Assembly: GCA_016283935.1 (NCBI GenBank)
Contig: JAEENX010000025.1
Location: 1 to 64,000 of the forward strand
DNA: 64,000 nucleotides
Reading direction: 5' to 3'
DNA from: Bacilli bacterium
Lineage (GTDB): Bacteria > Bacillota_I > Bacilli_A > RF39 > UBA660
This document shows, piece after piece, positions 52,324 through 61,807 of the stretch. The position numbers and the translations under genes were made by a program. The notes under the pieces were generated by a model, which worked only from the letters and a program-made list of their open reading frames with translations, had not been told where the DNA came from and did no database searches. Position 1 is the stretch's first letter; every line of letters starts with the position of its first letter.

Positions 52324-53502
52324 ATGAAAATTTTAACAATCAACGCAGGATCTTCATCAATGAAGTTTTCTGTAATGGAAATTCCAGAAAATAAAGAATT
52401 AGTTAATGGATATTTTCAAAGAATTGGTTTAGACGGATCTTTCTATGACGTTAAAATCAATGGTGAAAAATTACATAGAGATGTAGTTTTAACAAATCAT
52501 TTAGAAGCACTTGAATGTGTTAAGAAAGAATTAGTTGAATTAAATGTTGTTGCATCATTAGATGAAATCGATGCAGTTGGACACAGATTAGTTCATGGTG
52601 GAGAAGAATTCAAAAACTCTACATTAATTACTGATGAAGTAATTGAAGCATGTAAGAAGTTTACTAAATTAGCTCCATTACATAATCCAGCAATGCTTGC
52701 TTGTATTGAAGCATCTAAAGAAGCATTCCCTGGTACTCCAATGGTTGCTGTATTTGATACATCATTCCATCAATCAATGGAAGCATATAATTACTTATAT
52801 CCAGTACCATATGAATGGTATGAAAAATATGGAGTAAGAAAATATGGTTTCCATGGAACTTCTCATAAATTTATTAATAGAGAAATTACTGCTAAATTTG
52901 GTAGAGATGATTTAAAAGTTATTTCATGTCATATCGGATCAGGTGCATCTATTTGTGCAATTAATGGTGGTAAAGTAGTTGATACTTCAATGGGATTCTC
53001 ACCAATGACAGGTATCATGATGGGAACTCGTCCAGGTGACGTTGATCCTTCAATCGTTCCATATATGATGGATGAAGCAGGAATGACTTTAGATGAAGTT
53101 ATGACTCAATTAAACAAACATTCAGGATATGAAGGTGTTTGTGGAAAATCAGATTCAAGAGATGTTGAAGCTGGTATTAATGCTGGAGACGAAAAATGTG
53201 CTTTAGCTCAAAAAATGTATGTTCAAAGAATTGCTAACTACATTGCTATGTACAATAATGAACTTAATGGTGCTGATGTTATCGTATTAACTGCAGGTGT
53301 TGGAGAAAACTCTAAAAGTACTAGATTAGAAATTGGTGAAGCTATTAAATCTTTAGGTGTTAAGATTGATGCTGAAAAGAATGATTTCCGTGGAGAATTC
53401 AGAGAAATCTCGACTGATGATTCATCAATTCCAGTATATGTAGTTCCAACTAATGAAGAATTAATGATTGCATTAGATACATATGAAATTGTAAATAAAT
53501 AA
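52324..53502 (+). CDS. ackA: Acetate kinase
   Basis: 392 residues, ASKHA fold. INAGSSSMKF, AVFDTSFHQSM, RKYGFHGTSH, CHIGSGASICAI, DTSMGFSPMTG and TAGVGENS are the family motifs in order. Produces ATP and acetate from acetyl phosphate, the expected end of fermentation; pta is not adjacent. It uses more C-ending codons than neighbours, which fits high expression. SD GAGGTGAAAAGGA. Confidence 0.96.
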   Translation: MKILTINAGSSSMKFSVMEIPENKELVNGYFQRIGLDGSFYDVKINGEKLHRDVVLTNHLEALECVKKELVELNVVASLDEIDAVGHRLVHGGEEFKNSTLITDEVIEACKKFTKLAPLHNPAMLACIEASKEAFPGTPMVAVFDTSFHQSMEAYNYLYPVPYEWYEKYGVRKYGFHGTSHKFINREITAKFGRDDLKVISCHIGSGASICAINGGKVVDTSMGFSPMTGIMMGTRPGDVDPSIVPYMMDEAGMTLDEVMTQLNKHSGYEGVCGKSDSRDVEAGINAGDEKCALAQKMYVQRIANYIAMYNNELNGADVIVLTAGVGENSKSTRLEIGEAIKSLGVKIDAEKNDFRGEFREISTDDSSIPVYVVPTNEELMIALDTYEIVNK

Positions 53503-53521
53503 TAAATAGTTAGGTTGTGGT

Positions 53522-54487
53522 ATGTATATGATAAAGAAAAATATACATAAACAAATTTTAAAGAAAATTAAAGAGTATGATGAAATAGTAATCGCTAGAC
53601 ATATTGGTCCAGATCCAGATGCTATTTCATCTGAAATTGCTCTTAGAGATATTATTAGATTAAACTTTCCTAAAAAGAAAGTTTATGCTGTAGGTAATGA
53701 AGTTTCTAGATTTAGATATTTCGGCAACTTAGATAAAATATCTTCATCTGAACTATCTAATAATACTTTAATGATTATACTTGATGTTCCAAGATGGGAT
53801 AGAGTAGATTATATGAAAAAAGAAGGTTTTGCATATACTATCAAAATTGATCATCATCCATGTGAAGAACAAGTATGCGATTTAGAATTAGTAGATGATA
53901 CCTCAGCAAGTACTACTCAATTAATTACTGAGTTTATATATGAAACTAAGTTGAAAATAAATAAGAATATAGCTGAAAACTTATTCTGTGGAATAGTATC
54001 TGATTCAGATAGATTCTTACTTAGTTATACAACTCCTAAAACTTTAATGTTAGTTTCTAAATTATTAGAAGATTATAAATTTGAATTAATGCCTTTATAT
54101 AATAATTTATATGAAAGACCATTAGATGAAAGAAAGTTTGAATCATATATTATTAATAATATTGATATAACTGAAAATGGATTTGGATCTATTATATTAG
54201 ATAATAAAATATTTAAATTATTTAACGTAGATTCAGCAACAGCATCTAATATGGTAAATGATTTTAATTTTATTAAAGAATTAAAAGTATGGGCATTTGC
54301 TTCATGGGATGAAAGAAACAATATTTTTAAAGTAAATATTAGAAGTAGAGGAACTCAAATTAATGAAGTAGCTGAAAAGTTTAATGGTGGAGGTCACAAA
54401 TTCGCAAGTGGTGCCAGATTACAAACTTTAGACGAAGTTAAAGCTTTATTCAAAGCTTTAGATGATGTATGTAAAGAGAATAAATAA
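53522..54487 (+). CDS. nrnA: DHH/DHHA1 phosphoesterase, NrnA-like
   Basis: 321 residues. DHH domain: HIGPDPDAISSE (motif I), LDVPRWDR, IDHHPCEEQ (motif III) and GIVSDSDRF (motif IV). DHHA1 domain: FNGGGHKFASGAR. Length and order fit NrnA, the nanoRNase/pAp phosphatase of Bacillota, rather than c-di-AMP phosphodiesterase GdpP, which has extra domains. Mn-dependent. ATG at 53522 or 53528 are both possible; the SD is weak. Ends in a terminator fused to the next promoter. Confidence 0.85.
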   Translation: MYMIKKNIHKQILKKIKEYDEIVIARHIGPDPDAISSEIALRDIIRLNFPKKKVYAVGNEVSRFRYFGNLDKISSSELSNNTLMIILDVPRWDRVDYMKKEGFAYTIKIDHHPCEEQVCDLELVDDTSASTTQLITEFIYETKLKINKNIAENLFCGIVSDSDRFLLSYTTPKTLMLVSKLLEDYKFELMPLYNNLYERPLDERKFESYIINNIDITENGFGSIILDNKIFKLFNVDSATASNMVNDFNFIKELKVWAFASWDERNNIFKVNIRSRGTQINEVAEKFNGGGHKFASGARLQTLDEVKALFKALDDVCKENK

Positions 54488-54501
54488 AATTCTCTTTTTT
54501 T
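54473..54501 (+). terminator. Intrinsic terminator fused to a promoter
   Basis: AAAGAGAAT/ATTCTCTTT, loop AAATAAA, T run ending one base before the next extended -10. Confidence 0.8.
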
Positions 54502-54502
54502 A

Positions 54503-54511
54503 TGTTATAAT
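54503..54511 (+). promoter_or_regulatory. Extended -10 promoter
   Basis: TGTTATAAT 18 bases before the gluzincin-like gene start; the 5' UTR would be about 11 nt and consist mainly of the SD GGTGAT. Confidence 0.6.
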
Positions 54512-54528
54512 TTATGTATGGTGATAGT

Positions 54529-55284
54529 ATGAGTGAGCTTAAATTAATATGTGATGAAGAAGAAATGAAGGTTTCTATAGGAGAATCTTTAATGGAATAC
54601 CAAAAGGTAATAATTAATAACTTAAGAGAAAGATTATTCCTTTATAAGAAAGTATTTCATGTTGATAAATTAGATAAGATAAATTATATAATGTTTGATG
54701 ATTTAGAAGAATTTAGAAATTATAATTTAGTTAATTATGGTTATAAGAATCCTGAATATTCTCGAGGATTGTTTATTCCTTCAGCTAGTTTATCTTTAGT
54801 AGTAATAGATTCTGAAATAAGAAATGATAGATTTAAACTACATAAGATGTTATGTAGTAATTCTCATGAAGCATTTCATTACTATTACCAAAAGTATATA
54901 TATAAAGATTCTAAAAATAGAGTAATATGGTTTGATGAAGGAATGGCTCAAAATCTATCAGGTGAATATGAATTTTTAACTCCTGAGGAACAAGTAAGAT
55001 TTTTTAAACATTGGGAACATCATTATATTCCTATAGATAATTTGAATGATAGAATTCAAGGAACAAAAGATGTACCAGATAATCTTATTTTTAAAAGACA
55101 AGGTGTATTTGATGGATATTTAACTAGTTATTTTATTGTTAAGTATATATATGAAACTAGAGGAATAAAAGGTTTAGATGAGTTAATGTTTGATAGAGAT
55201 AAAGTATTAGAAGTAGGTAATTCTAATATAATTGAAGAAATGAGAGAATATTATCTTAAAAAATACGGTACTAAAGTGTTATAA
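54529..55284 (+). CDS. Gluzincin-like metallopeptidase-fold protein
   Basis: 251 residues. SHEAFHYYYQ (HExxH near residue 112) and, about 20 residues on, WFDEGMAQNLSG supply the two His and the Glu ligand of gluzincin (peptidase MA clan) zinc sites. The N-terminal half is a helical/strand region without signal peptide, so cytosolic. SD GGTGAT, spacing 3; the ORF-track ATG 54514 is upstream of it. Its stop overlaps the promoter of fmt. Whether it is an active peptidase is not known. Confidence 0.7.
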   Translation: MSELKLICDEEEMKVSIGESLMEYQKVIINNLRERLFLYKKVFHVDKLDKINYIMFDDLEEFRNYNLVNYGYKNPEYSRGLFIPSASLSLVVIDSEIRNDRFKLHKMLCSNSHEAFHYYYQKYIYKDSKNRVIWFDEGMAQNLSGEYEFLTPEEQVRFFKHWEHHYIPIDNLNDRIQGTKDVPDNLIFKRQGVFDGYLTSYFIVKYIYETRGIKGLDELMFDRDKVLEVGNSNIIEEMREYYLKKYGTKVL

Positions 55285-55285
55285 T
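55277..55285 (+). promoter_or_regulatory. Extended -10 promoter of fmt
   Basis: TGTTATAAT overlapping the preceding stop codon, 18 bases before the fmt start. Confidence 0.55.
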
Positions 55286-55303
55286 ACGTAAGAGGTGAAA
55301 GAA

Positions 55304-56251
55304 ATGCCAAAGACTTTAAAAGATATGAAAGTAGTATTCATGGGTACTCCTGAATTTTCAGTACCTATATTAGAAAAATTAAATGAATTAACTGATGTAG
55401 TATTAGTTGTTAGCCAACCTGATAAAGAAGTAGGAAGAAAGAGAATATTAACTCCTTCTCCTGTTAAAGCTAAAGCTTTAGAATTAGGTTTAGAAGTATA
55501 TACACCAGTTAAAGTAAAACAAGAATATGAATATATATTAAATCAACATCCTGATGTAATAATAACAGCTGCATATGGTCAAATAGTTCCTAAACAAATG
55601 ATAGATTATCCATCATATGGATGTATAAATGTTCATGGATCTATTTTACCTAAATATAGAGGTGCTTCTCCAATTCAATCAGCTATTATGAATGGAGATG
55701 AAACAACTGGTATTACTTTAATGTATATGGAAGAAACAATGGATACAGGAGCTATTATTCAAGCTAAAGAAATAGCAATTGATCCTGAAGATACATATGG
55801 AACATTAAATAATAAGTTATCAGAATTAGCTGTAAGTATTCTTGAAAAAGAAATGCCTAAAATATTAGAAGGTGAAAACTTTGATATACCTCAAAGAGAT
55901 GAAGATGCTACATATTGTAAGAAGATTACAAGAGAAGAAGAAAGATTAGATTTCAATGATACAGCTAAACACTTACATGATAAAGTAAGAGCATTAAATC
56001 CATCTCCACTTGCAAATGTAATAATAAATGGAGAAGAATGGAAAGTATTAGAAACTAAGGTTGGAAATGAATCTAATGGAGAAGTAGGAGTTATATCTGA
56101 AGTTAATAAAGATTCATTTGGTATTAATACGAAAGATAATGTTTTATTAATAACTAAAGTAAAAAGACCTGGTAAAAATGAAATGCTTGTTAAAGACTTA
56201 TTCAATGGTTATAATAAAGATAGTTTATTAAATACTAAAGTAGGTGAATAA
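55304..56251 (+). CDS. fmt: Methionyl-tRNA formyltransferase
   Basis: 315 residues. FMGTPEFSVPIL, YGQIVPKQ, INVHGSILPKYRGASPIQ (formyl-THF site with catalytic Asn-x-His) and GITLMYMEETMDTG; C-terminal OB-like tRNA-binding domain. Uses 10-formyl-THF, which Fhs upstream can supply, to formylate initiator Met-tRNA. GTG 55295 is inside SD GAGGTG; ATG 55304 used. def and priA, often next to fmt, are absent. Confidence 0.95.
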   Translation: MPKTLKDMKVVFMGTPEFSVPILEKLNELTDVVLVVSQPDKEVGRKRILTPSPVKAKALELGLEVYTPVKVKQEYEYILNQHPDVIITAAYGQIVPKQMIDYPSYGCINVHGSILPKYRGASPIQSAIMNGDETTGITLMYMEETMDTGAIIQAKEIAIDPEDTYGTLNNKLSELAVSILEKEMPKILEGENFDIPQRDEDATYCKKITREEERLDFNDTAKHLHDKVRALNPSPLANVIINGEEWKVLETKVGNESNGEVGVISEVNKDSFGINTKDNVLLITKVKRPGKNEMLVKDLFNGYNKDSLLNTKVGE

Positions 56252-56252
56252 T

Positions 56253-56903
56253 ATGGCAAAGAAAAAAAGTAATGGAGAATTAGATAAGGCAAAAAAATTC
56301 TATGATGATATAAAAGATAAAAGAAAGAATGTACCTGGATTTGATTCTTTTTATAAATTAGTATTATGGATGATATTTATTTTTGTTGTACTTTTATTAG
56401 TAGCTATATATGGAAGAACTCCAATCAAAATAGTATCTACTCAACCTACAACATTACCTGCAAATGCATATAGTTATAAAGAACTATTAAATAAAAGAAT
56501 GGAAGTAGGAACTAATTATATTGTTAATGTAGAATACAATGGAACTAAAGTTAGATACGAAGCTACTATTAAAGAAGATAAAATTACTGGTATAGTAGAA
56601 GATAATGTTAATACTGGTAAATTTACTATTAAAGAAGGTAATTATTATTCAGTTAAATTAGATGAAGAAACTTTAGTAAATGATTTAGTTTATAATGTTG
56701 GAGTATTAGATGTTATTAATCTAATTAAAACATTACAAAATAATCAATCATTAAAAACTGTAGATAATAATATTGTTAATTATAAGTATGATATTACTAT
56801 TAATAATATTGCTTATGAAATAAATACTAAAGTAGAAAATAAAGTAGTATCAACTATTATTGTTAAAAATGAAAATATTTCATATGAAATAGTGTTCAAA
56901 TAA
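56253..56903 (+). CDS. Single-pass membrane protein of unknown function
   Basis: 216 residues. Basic cytoplasmic N-terminus (MAKKKSNGELDKAKKF), one membrane helix (about 33-53), then an outer region of repeated strand patterns (YNGTKVRYEATIKEDKITG, later NIAYEINTKVENKVVST). The halves may be a duplicated small beta domain. No family recognised. SD AGGTG lies in the end of fmt, one base of spacing between genes, so co-translated with fmt. Confidence 0.55.
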   Translation: MAKKKSNGELDKAKKFYDDIKDKRKNVPGFDSFYKLVLWMIFIFVVLLLVAIYGRTPIKIVSTQPTTLPANAYSYKELLNKRMEVGTNYIVNVEYNGTKVRYEATIKEDKITGIVEDNVNTGKFTIKEGNYYSVKLDEETLVNDLVYNVGVLDVINLIKTLQNNQSLKTVDNNIVNYKYDITINNIAYEINTKVENKVVSTIIVKNENISYEIVFK

Positions 56904-56929
56904 ACTTAGGTTAATACCTAAGTTTTTTT
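56902..56929 (+). terminator. Intrinsic terminator fused to a promoter
   Basis: AAACTTAGGT/ACCTAAGTTT, loop TAAT, T7 run; TGTTATAAT begins two bases later. Confidence 0.85.
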
Positions 56930-56930
56930 A

Positions 56931-56939
56931 TGTTATAAT
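56931..56939 (+). promoter_or_regulatory. Extended -10 promoter of the GT2 gene
   Basis: TGTTATAAT 17 bases before the start codon. Confidence 0.6.
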
Positions 56940-56955
56940 TACTTTGGTGGTTGAT

Positions 56956-57915
56956 ATGAAGAAAATCAGTATAGTAGTACCTTGTTATAATGAAGAAGCA
57001 AATGTTTCTTTAATGTATGAAGCTATAGTTAATCTTTTTAAAAATGAATTAAAAAAATATAAATATGAAATATTATTTATAGATAATAAATCTAAAGATA
57101 ATACTAGATATGAAATAAGACAAATATGTAAAAAAGATAAAAATGTATTAGCTATTTTTAATATAAAAAACTTTGGTCAATTTAATTCACCATATTATGC
57201 TTTATTACAAACATCAGGAGATTGTACTATTTCAATTGCTGCTGATTTTCAAGAACCAGTTGAACTTATTCCTGAATTTGTTAAATATTGGGAACAAGGA
57301 TATAAAATAGTATGTGGAGTAAAATCTAAAAGTGAAGAACCTGAAATTATATATGAATTAAGAAAACTAGGATATAAAGTTATAAGAAAACTATCTGAAG
57401 TAGATCATATAGAAAACTTTACTGGATTTGGTTTATATGATAAAGAATTTATAAATATATTAAAAGATCTTAAAGAACCACTTCCATATTTTAGAGGTAT
57501 GGTAGCTGAATTAGGATATAATATAAAGACTGTAGAATTTAAACAAAAAAGAAGAAAACATGGAATATCATCTAATAATGTTATGAGTATATTAGATGCA
57601 GGTATGATAGGACTAACTACATATGCAAAGAAAGAAATGCATATAGCAGCTTTATTTGGATTAGGTATTTCATTTTTATCTATTTTTATAGCATTTATAT
57701 ATTTCTTATATAAATTATTACATTGGTATACATTTGATGCAGGTGTAGCACCAATTGTAATAGGTATATTCTTTTTAGGTGGTATACAAATATTCTTAAT
57801 ATCTTTAATTGGAGAATATATTATTAATATGAATCAAAGAATAATTAATAGACCATTAGTAATAGAAGAAGAGAGAATTAACTTTAGTAGAAAGAATAGT
57901 AAGAAAACTAAATAA
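56956..57915 (+). CDS. GtrB/DPM1-like family 2 glycosyltransferase with two membrane helices
   Basis: 319 residues. GT2 core: VVPCYNEEANVSLMYEAI, FIDNKSKDNT, and SIAADFQEP in the DxD position (often DADLQDPP in GtrB). A GFGLYDKEF region and KRRKHGISSNN follow, then two C-terminal membrane helices (about 232-255 and 268-290). This plan matches enzymes that load a sugar onto undecaprenyl or dolichyl phosphate. TTG 56944 is upstream of SD GGTGG; ATG 56956 used. Weak TAAAGT/ACTTTA hairpin after the stop. Confidence 0.85.
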   Translation: MKKISIVVPCYNEEANVSLMYEAIVNLFKNELKKYKYEILFIDNKSKDNTRYEIRQICKKDKNVLAIFNIKNFGQFNSPYYALLQTSGDCTISIAADFQEPVELIPEFVKYWEQGYKIVCGVKSKSEEPEIIYELRKLGYKVIRKLSEVDHIENFTGFGLYDKEFINILKDLKEPLPYFRGMVAELGYNIKTVEFKQKRRKHGISSNNVMSILDAGMIGLTTYAKKEMHIAALFGLGISFLSIFIAFIYFLYKLLHWYTFDAGVAPIVIGIFFLGGIQIFLISLIGEYIINMNQRIINRPLVIEEERINFSRKNSKKTK

Positions 57916-57927
57916 AACAATAAAGTG

Positions 57928-57956
57928 TTTACTTTAAAACAATAAAATGTTATAAT
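57928..57956 (+). promoter_or_regulatory. Promoter of the rimP-nusA-infB operon
   Basis: TTTACT, 17-bp spacer, TGTTATAAT (extended -10). Start predicted near 57963, just before the leader hairpin. Confidence 0.75.
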
Positions 57957-57970
57957 CTTTTTGACAAGAG

Positions 57971-57999
57971 AAGTGGGCAGCAATGCCTACTTGTTTTAT
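57971..57999 (+). promoter_or_regulatory. Leader hairpin of the rimP operon, possible attenuator
   Basis: AAGTGGGCA and TGCCTACTT pair (one G-U) across a GCAA tetraloop, followed by TGTTTTATT. A GC-rich stem with a GNRA loop and U-rich 3' side right after the transcription start suggests a transcription attenuator or NusA-sensitive pause. The regulator is inferred, not seen. Confidence 0.6.
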
Positions 58000-58013
58000 T
58001 GTTAGGAGGAAAT

Positions 58014-58268
58014 ATGGATAGCATTCTTGCAAAAATTAAAGAAAGTATTGAAGCACCTTTGAAAGAAATGGATATTTTCGTAGACTCAGTTACATGGGAA
58101 CTTGAAAATAACTATTATTACTTAAAAATTGTATTAGATAAGGTTAATGGTATTGATTTAGATACTATAGTAGAAGCAACTAATATTATTAATCCTATTG
58201 TAGACAAATTAGATTTAATTCAAGAAGAATACATTTTAGATGTATCAAGTAAGGAAAGAGGAGAATAA
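58014..58268 (+). CDS. rimP: RimP N-terminal domain only (short ribosome maturation factor)
   Basis: 84 residues; RimP is normally about 150. IKESIEAPLKEMDIFVDSVTW and LDTIVEATNIINPIVDKLD are the N-terminal alpha/beta domain, and EYILDVSSKERGE ends where full-length RimP continues with its SH3-like C-terminal domain (EVSSPGLERPL in many). That second domain is absent and nusA starts immediately, so this is an in-place truncation. SD AGGAGG; ATG 58014 chosen over the TTG in the ORF track. Role in 30S maturation is expected but may be altered. Confidence 0.85.
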   Translation: MDSILAKIKESIEAPLKEMDIFVDSVTWELENNYYYLKIVLDKVNGIDLDTIVEATNIINPIVDKLDLIQEEYILDVSSKERGE

Positions 58269-58269
58269 A

Positions 58270-59388
58270 ATGAACGGTAAAGAATTTATTAAAGCATTAG
58301 ATAATATTATTAAAGAAAAAGGTATTTCTGAAGACGTTGTTTATGAAGCAATGGAACAAGGTTTAACTGCTGCTTATAAGAAAAATTATGGTGGAAGTTC
58401 AAACGTTAGAGTAGACATCGACAGAAAAACTGGTGAATTTAAAGTAGTTAGATATTATGTTGTAGTAGACGAATATCTAGAAGGTGAAGAAGTTGTAGAT
58501 GAAGAAGGAAATGTAACTTATACAGATCCTGAAATCAATGAAGATGCTCAATTACTTTTAGAAGAAGCTAAAGAAAAATGGGCTGATGCTAAAGTTGGAG
58601 AAACATATGAAGAAGAAGTTACTCCTGCAGACTTTGGTAGAGTTGCAGCATCTACTTGTAAACAAGTAGTTACTCAAAAAATTAGAGAAGCTGAAAAGAA
58701 TTCAATAGTAGCTGAATATGAAGATAAGCAAGATGAATTAATGGTTGGTATCTTAGCAATGGAAGATGCAAAGAATTATTATGTTGATTTAGGAAGAACA
58801 AGAGGTATTTTACCTAAAACAGAAATGATTCCTGGTGAAAAAGTTGAAATGGGTTCTTCAATTAAAGTTTATGTTCAAAAAGTTGAAATTGGAAATAAAG
58901 GACCTTTAATTCTTTTATCAAGAAAATTCTATGGATTTGTTAAGAGATTATTTGAAACTGAAATTCCTGAATTCCAAGATGGAACATTAATTTTACATGC
59001 TGTTGCAAGAGAAGCTGGTGTAAGATCTAAAGTAGCTGTTTCTTCTACAAATGAAAAAGTAGATGCAATTGGTACTTGTATTGGTGAAAGAGGATCAAGA
59101 ATTGCTTCTATATTAAAAGAATTAAATGGTGAAAAAGTAGACTTAGTATTATATTCAGAAGATCCTGCTGAATTTATTCAAAATGCATTATCACCTGCAA
59201 AGAATGTTATTGTTTCTATAATTGATCAAGAAAAAACTAATGAAGCATTAGCTATAGTACCAGATGATGAATTACCTATGGCTTATGGTAAGAAAGGTAT
59301 CAATATTAGATTAGCTGCTAGACTTACTAAGTTTAAGATTAACGTTAAAACAATGACTCAAGTTCAAGAAGAAGGAAATCAAAATTAA
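58270..59388 (+). CDS. nusA: Transcription termination/antitermination factor NusA
   Basis: 372 residues: N-terminal RNA polymerase-binding domain (about 1-125), S1 domain (about 135-200, YYVDLGRTRGILP), KH1 and KH2 (about 205-350) with REAGVRSKVAV, CIGERGSRIASI and YGKKGINIRLAARLT. No C-terminal acidic repeats, as usual in Bacillota. SD GAGGAGA at the end of rimP; ATG 58270 used. Stop overlaps rnpM (TAATG). Confidence 0.95.
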   Translation: MNGKEFIKALDNIIKEKGISEDVVYEAMEQGLTAAYKKNYGGSSNVRVDIDRKTGEFKVVRYYVVVDEYLEGEEVVDEEGNVTYTDPEINEDAQLLLEEAKEKWADAKVGETYEEEVTPADFGRVAASTCKQVVTQKIREAEKNSIVAEYEDKQDELMVGILAMEDAKNYYVDLGRTRGILPKTEMIPGEKVEMGSSIKVYVQKVEIGNKGPLILLSRKFYGFVKRLFETEIPEFQDGTLILHAVAREAGVRSKVAVSSTNEKVDAIGTCIGERGSRIASILKELNGEKVDLVLYSEDPAEFIQNALSPAKNVIVSIIDQEKTNEALAIVPDDELPMAYGKKGINIRLAARLTKFKINVKTMTQVQEEGNQN

Positions 59389-59639
59389 TGAAGAAAATAC
59401 CAATGAGAACATGTGTTGTTACTCGTGAAAAATTACCTAAGAATGAACTTATAAGAGTAGTTAACACTGAAAATGGTATTGTTGTTGATCTTACTGGTAA
59501 AGTAAATGGACATGGAGTATATCTAAAAAAAGATGAAACAGTTATCTTAGATGCTAAGAAGAAAAAAATATTAGATAGAGCTTTAGAAGTAAAAGTTCCT
59601 GACAATATATATGATGAATTAATAGAAAAAATAAAATAA
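59388..59639 (+). CDS. rnpM: YlxR/RnpM RNA-binding protein (DUF448)
   Basis: 83 residues. PMRTCVVTREKLPKNELIRVV and GHGVYLKKDE are the DUF448 hallmarks; in Bacillus this protein binds RNase P RNA and modulates the enzyme. Overlaps nusA by one base. The L7Ae-like ylxQ gene that often follows is missing; infB comes next. Confidence 0.93.
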   Translation: MKKIPMRTCVVTREKLPKNELIRVVNTENGIVVDLTGKVNGHGVYLKKDETVILDAKKKKILDRALEVKVPDNIYDELIEKIK

Positions 59640-59663
59640 TATAAAGATAAGAGGTGGAAATAT

Positions 59664-61805
59664 ATGACAGTACAAGAATATGCTGAAGAAATGAACTTTA
59701 CTGTTCAAGACGTATTAAATAAATGTAAAGAATTAGGTATTAAAGCAGATTCTAAAGATGATCTATTAGACGATGATGGAATTATCATGTTAGATAACAC
59801 TATGAATTTAATGGATACTGATGAAGAATTATCTTTAGAAGAAAATGATACATTAGATGAATATGTAGAAGATATTATGGCTTCTTCTAATGTTGCTAAT
59901 TCTTATAAAGACGAAAGACTTTCTACTGAAAAAGTTAAGAAGGCTAATAAACAAGAAAACACTTCTACAAATACAAATAATAAAGATTTTTTAAAGAAGA
60001 AAAAACAAATGTATAAAAATAAAGAAAAACTAACATCTAACACTGAAAACAATGTAGATGATTCAGTTGTTCTTTATAAAGAAGCGATGACTGTTCAAGA
60101 ACTTGCTGATGAATTAAAAGTTCCAGGAGTTGAATTAGTTAAGAAATTAATTGGATTAGGAATGATGATTTCATTACCTCAATCAATTGATTTTGAAACT
60201 GCTGAATTATTAGTAGTTGATTATAATAAAACATTAAAGAGAGCCGAAACTCAAGATATTTCTAATTTTGAAAATTTTGAAATTATTGATAAAGAAGAAG
60301 ACTTAGTTAAAAGACCTCCAGTTATTACTATCATGGGACATGTAGACCATGGTAAAACAACTCTATTAGACTATATTAGAAATTCTAATATAGCTGAAGG
60401 AGAAGCTGGTGGAATTACTCAATCAATTGGTGCTTACCAAATTGATTACAATGGAGAAAAATTAACATTCATAGATACTCCAGGACACGCTGCATTTACT
60501 GAAATGAGAGCAAGAGGAGCATCTGTTACAGATATAGTTATTATTATTGTTTCTGCAGAAGATGGTGTAATGCCTCAAACTAAAGAAGCAATTGATCATG
60601 CTAAAGCTGCTGGATGTCCAATCGTTGTTGCAATCAACAAGATTGATAAACCAGATGCTAATCCAGATAGAATTATGCAAGAAATGGCAATGGAAGGAAT
60701 CAACCCAGAAGAATGGGGTGGAGAATATCCATTCGTTAGAATTTCTGCTAAAACTGGACAAGGCATTCCAGAATTAATGGATACATTAATTGCTATAGCT
60801 GAAGTTAATGAATTAAAAGCTAACCCATCTAGATATGCAACTGGTACAGTTATTGAATCTAGATTAGATAAATCAATGGGTGGAGTTGCTTCTATTTTAA
60901 TCCAAAATGGTACTTTAAGAATTGGTGATCCAATTGTAGTAGGTACTGTTCATGGTAGAGTTAGAACAATGAAATCTGATTTAGGAAAAGATATAGTTGA
61001 AGCTGGTCCATCTATGCCTGTAGAAATTTCTGGTTTATCGGGAAATCCTGGAGCTGGAGATAGATTCATGGCATTCGAATCAGAAAAAGAAGCTAGAGAA
61101 ATAGCTGAAAAGAGAGCTATTGAAGCTAAGAATCAAAGAAATGTAACTAAAACAGTTTCATTAGATGATTTATTTGCATCTATTCAATCAGGTGTTAAAG
61201 AAATCAACGTAGTATTAAAATGTGATGTACGTGGTTCAGAAGAAGCTGTTAAGAATTCATTAGAAAAGATTGATGTTGAAGGTGTTAAGATTAAAGTTAT
61301 AAGATCAGGAATTGGTACTATAACTGAATCTGATATTTCACTTGCTCAAGCATCAAATGCAATTATCATTGGATTCAATGTTGTTCCATCAAATGCAATT
61401 AAAGATTCAGCTAAACAAGTTGGTGTTGAATTAAGATTATATACTATTATCTATAAAGTAGTAGAAGAAATGGAACAAGCAATGAAGGGTATGTTAGATC
61501 CTGAATTTGAAGAAAATGTATTAGGTAATGCTGAAGTTAGACAATTATTTAAATTCTCTAAAGTTGGTACTATTGCTGGTTCATATGTTCAAGATGGTAT
61601 TATGAAATCTAATGCTCAAGTTAGAGTTATTAGAGATGGTGTTATCATCTATGATGGTAAGATTGGATCATTACAAAGAGAAAAAGATTCAGTTAAGGAA
61701 GTTAAGAACGGATATGAATGTGGTATAACTATTGAAGGTTATAATGACATTAAAGAAGGAGATATCTTCCAAGCATATGAAATGGTTGAAAAGAAGAGGG
61801 TATAA
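59664..61805 (+). CDS. infB: Translation initiation factor IF-2
   Basis: 713 residues. Two IF2_N domains (about 1-50 and 140-190, each starting with [14 protein letters not shown]) separated by a charged linker. The GTPase follows with [15 protein letters not shown] (about 225), [27 protein letters not shown] and SAKTGQG, then beta-barrel domains and the C-terminal fMet-tRNA-binding domain. Brings initiator tRNA to 30S. SD GAGGTGG. Confidence 0.97.
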   Translation: MTVQEYAEEMNFTVQDVLNKCKELGIKADSKDDLLDDDGIIMLDNTMNLMDTDEELSLEENDTLDEYVEDIMASSNVANSYKDERLSTEKVKKANKQENTSTNTNNKDFLKKKKQMYKNKEKLTSNTENNVDDSVVLYKEAMTVQELADELKVPGVELVKKLIGLGMMISLPQSIDFETAELLVVDYNKTLKRAETQDISNFENFEIIDKEEDLVKRPPVITIMGHVDHGKTTLLDYIRNSNIAEGEAGGITQSIGAYQIDYNGEKLTFIDTPGHAAFTEMRARGASVTDIVIIIVSAEDGVMPQTKEAIDHAKAAGCPIVVAINKIDKPDANPDRIMQEMAMEGINPEEWGGEYPFVRISAKTGQGIPELMDTLIAIAEVNELKANPSRYATGTVIESRLDKSMGGVASILIQNGTLRIGDPIVVGTVHGRVRTMKSDLGKDIVEAGPSMPVEISGLSGNPGAGDRFMAFESEKEAREIAEKRAIEAKNQRNVTKTVSLDDLFASIQSGVKEINVVLKCDVRGSEEAVKNSLEKIDVEGVKIKVIRSGIGTITESDISLAQASNAIIIGFNVVPSNAIKDSAKQVGVELRLYTIIYKVVEEMEQAMKGMLDPEFEENVLGNAEVRQLFKFSKVGTIAGSYVQDGIMKSNAQVRVIRDGVIIYDGKIGSLQREKDSVKEVKNGYECGITIEGYNDIKEGDIFQAYEMVEKKRV

Positions 61806-61807
61806 CT

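Noticed and set aside
57921-57936. TAAAGT/ACTTTA hairpin after the GT2 gene as a terminator
   Set aside because: Short AT-only stem with no T run; overlaps the rimP promoter -35.
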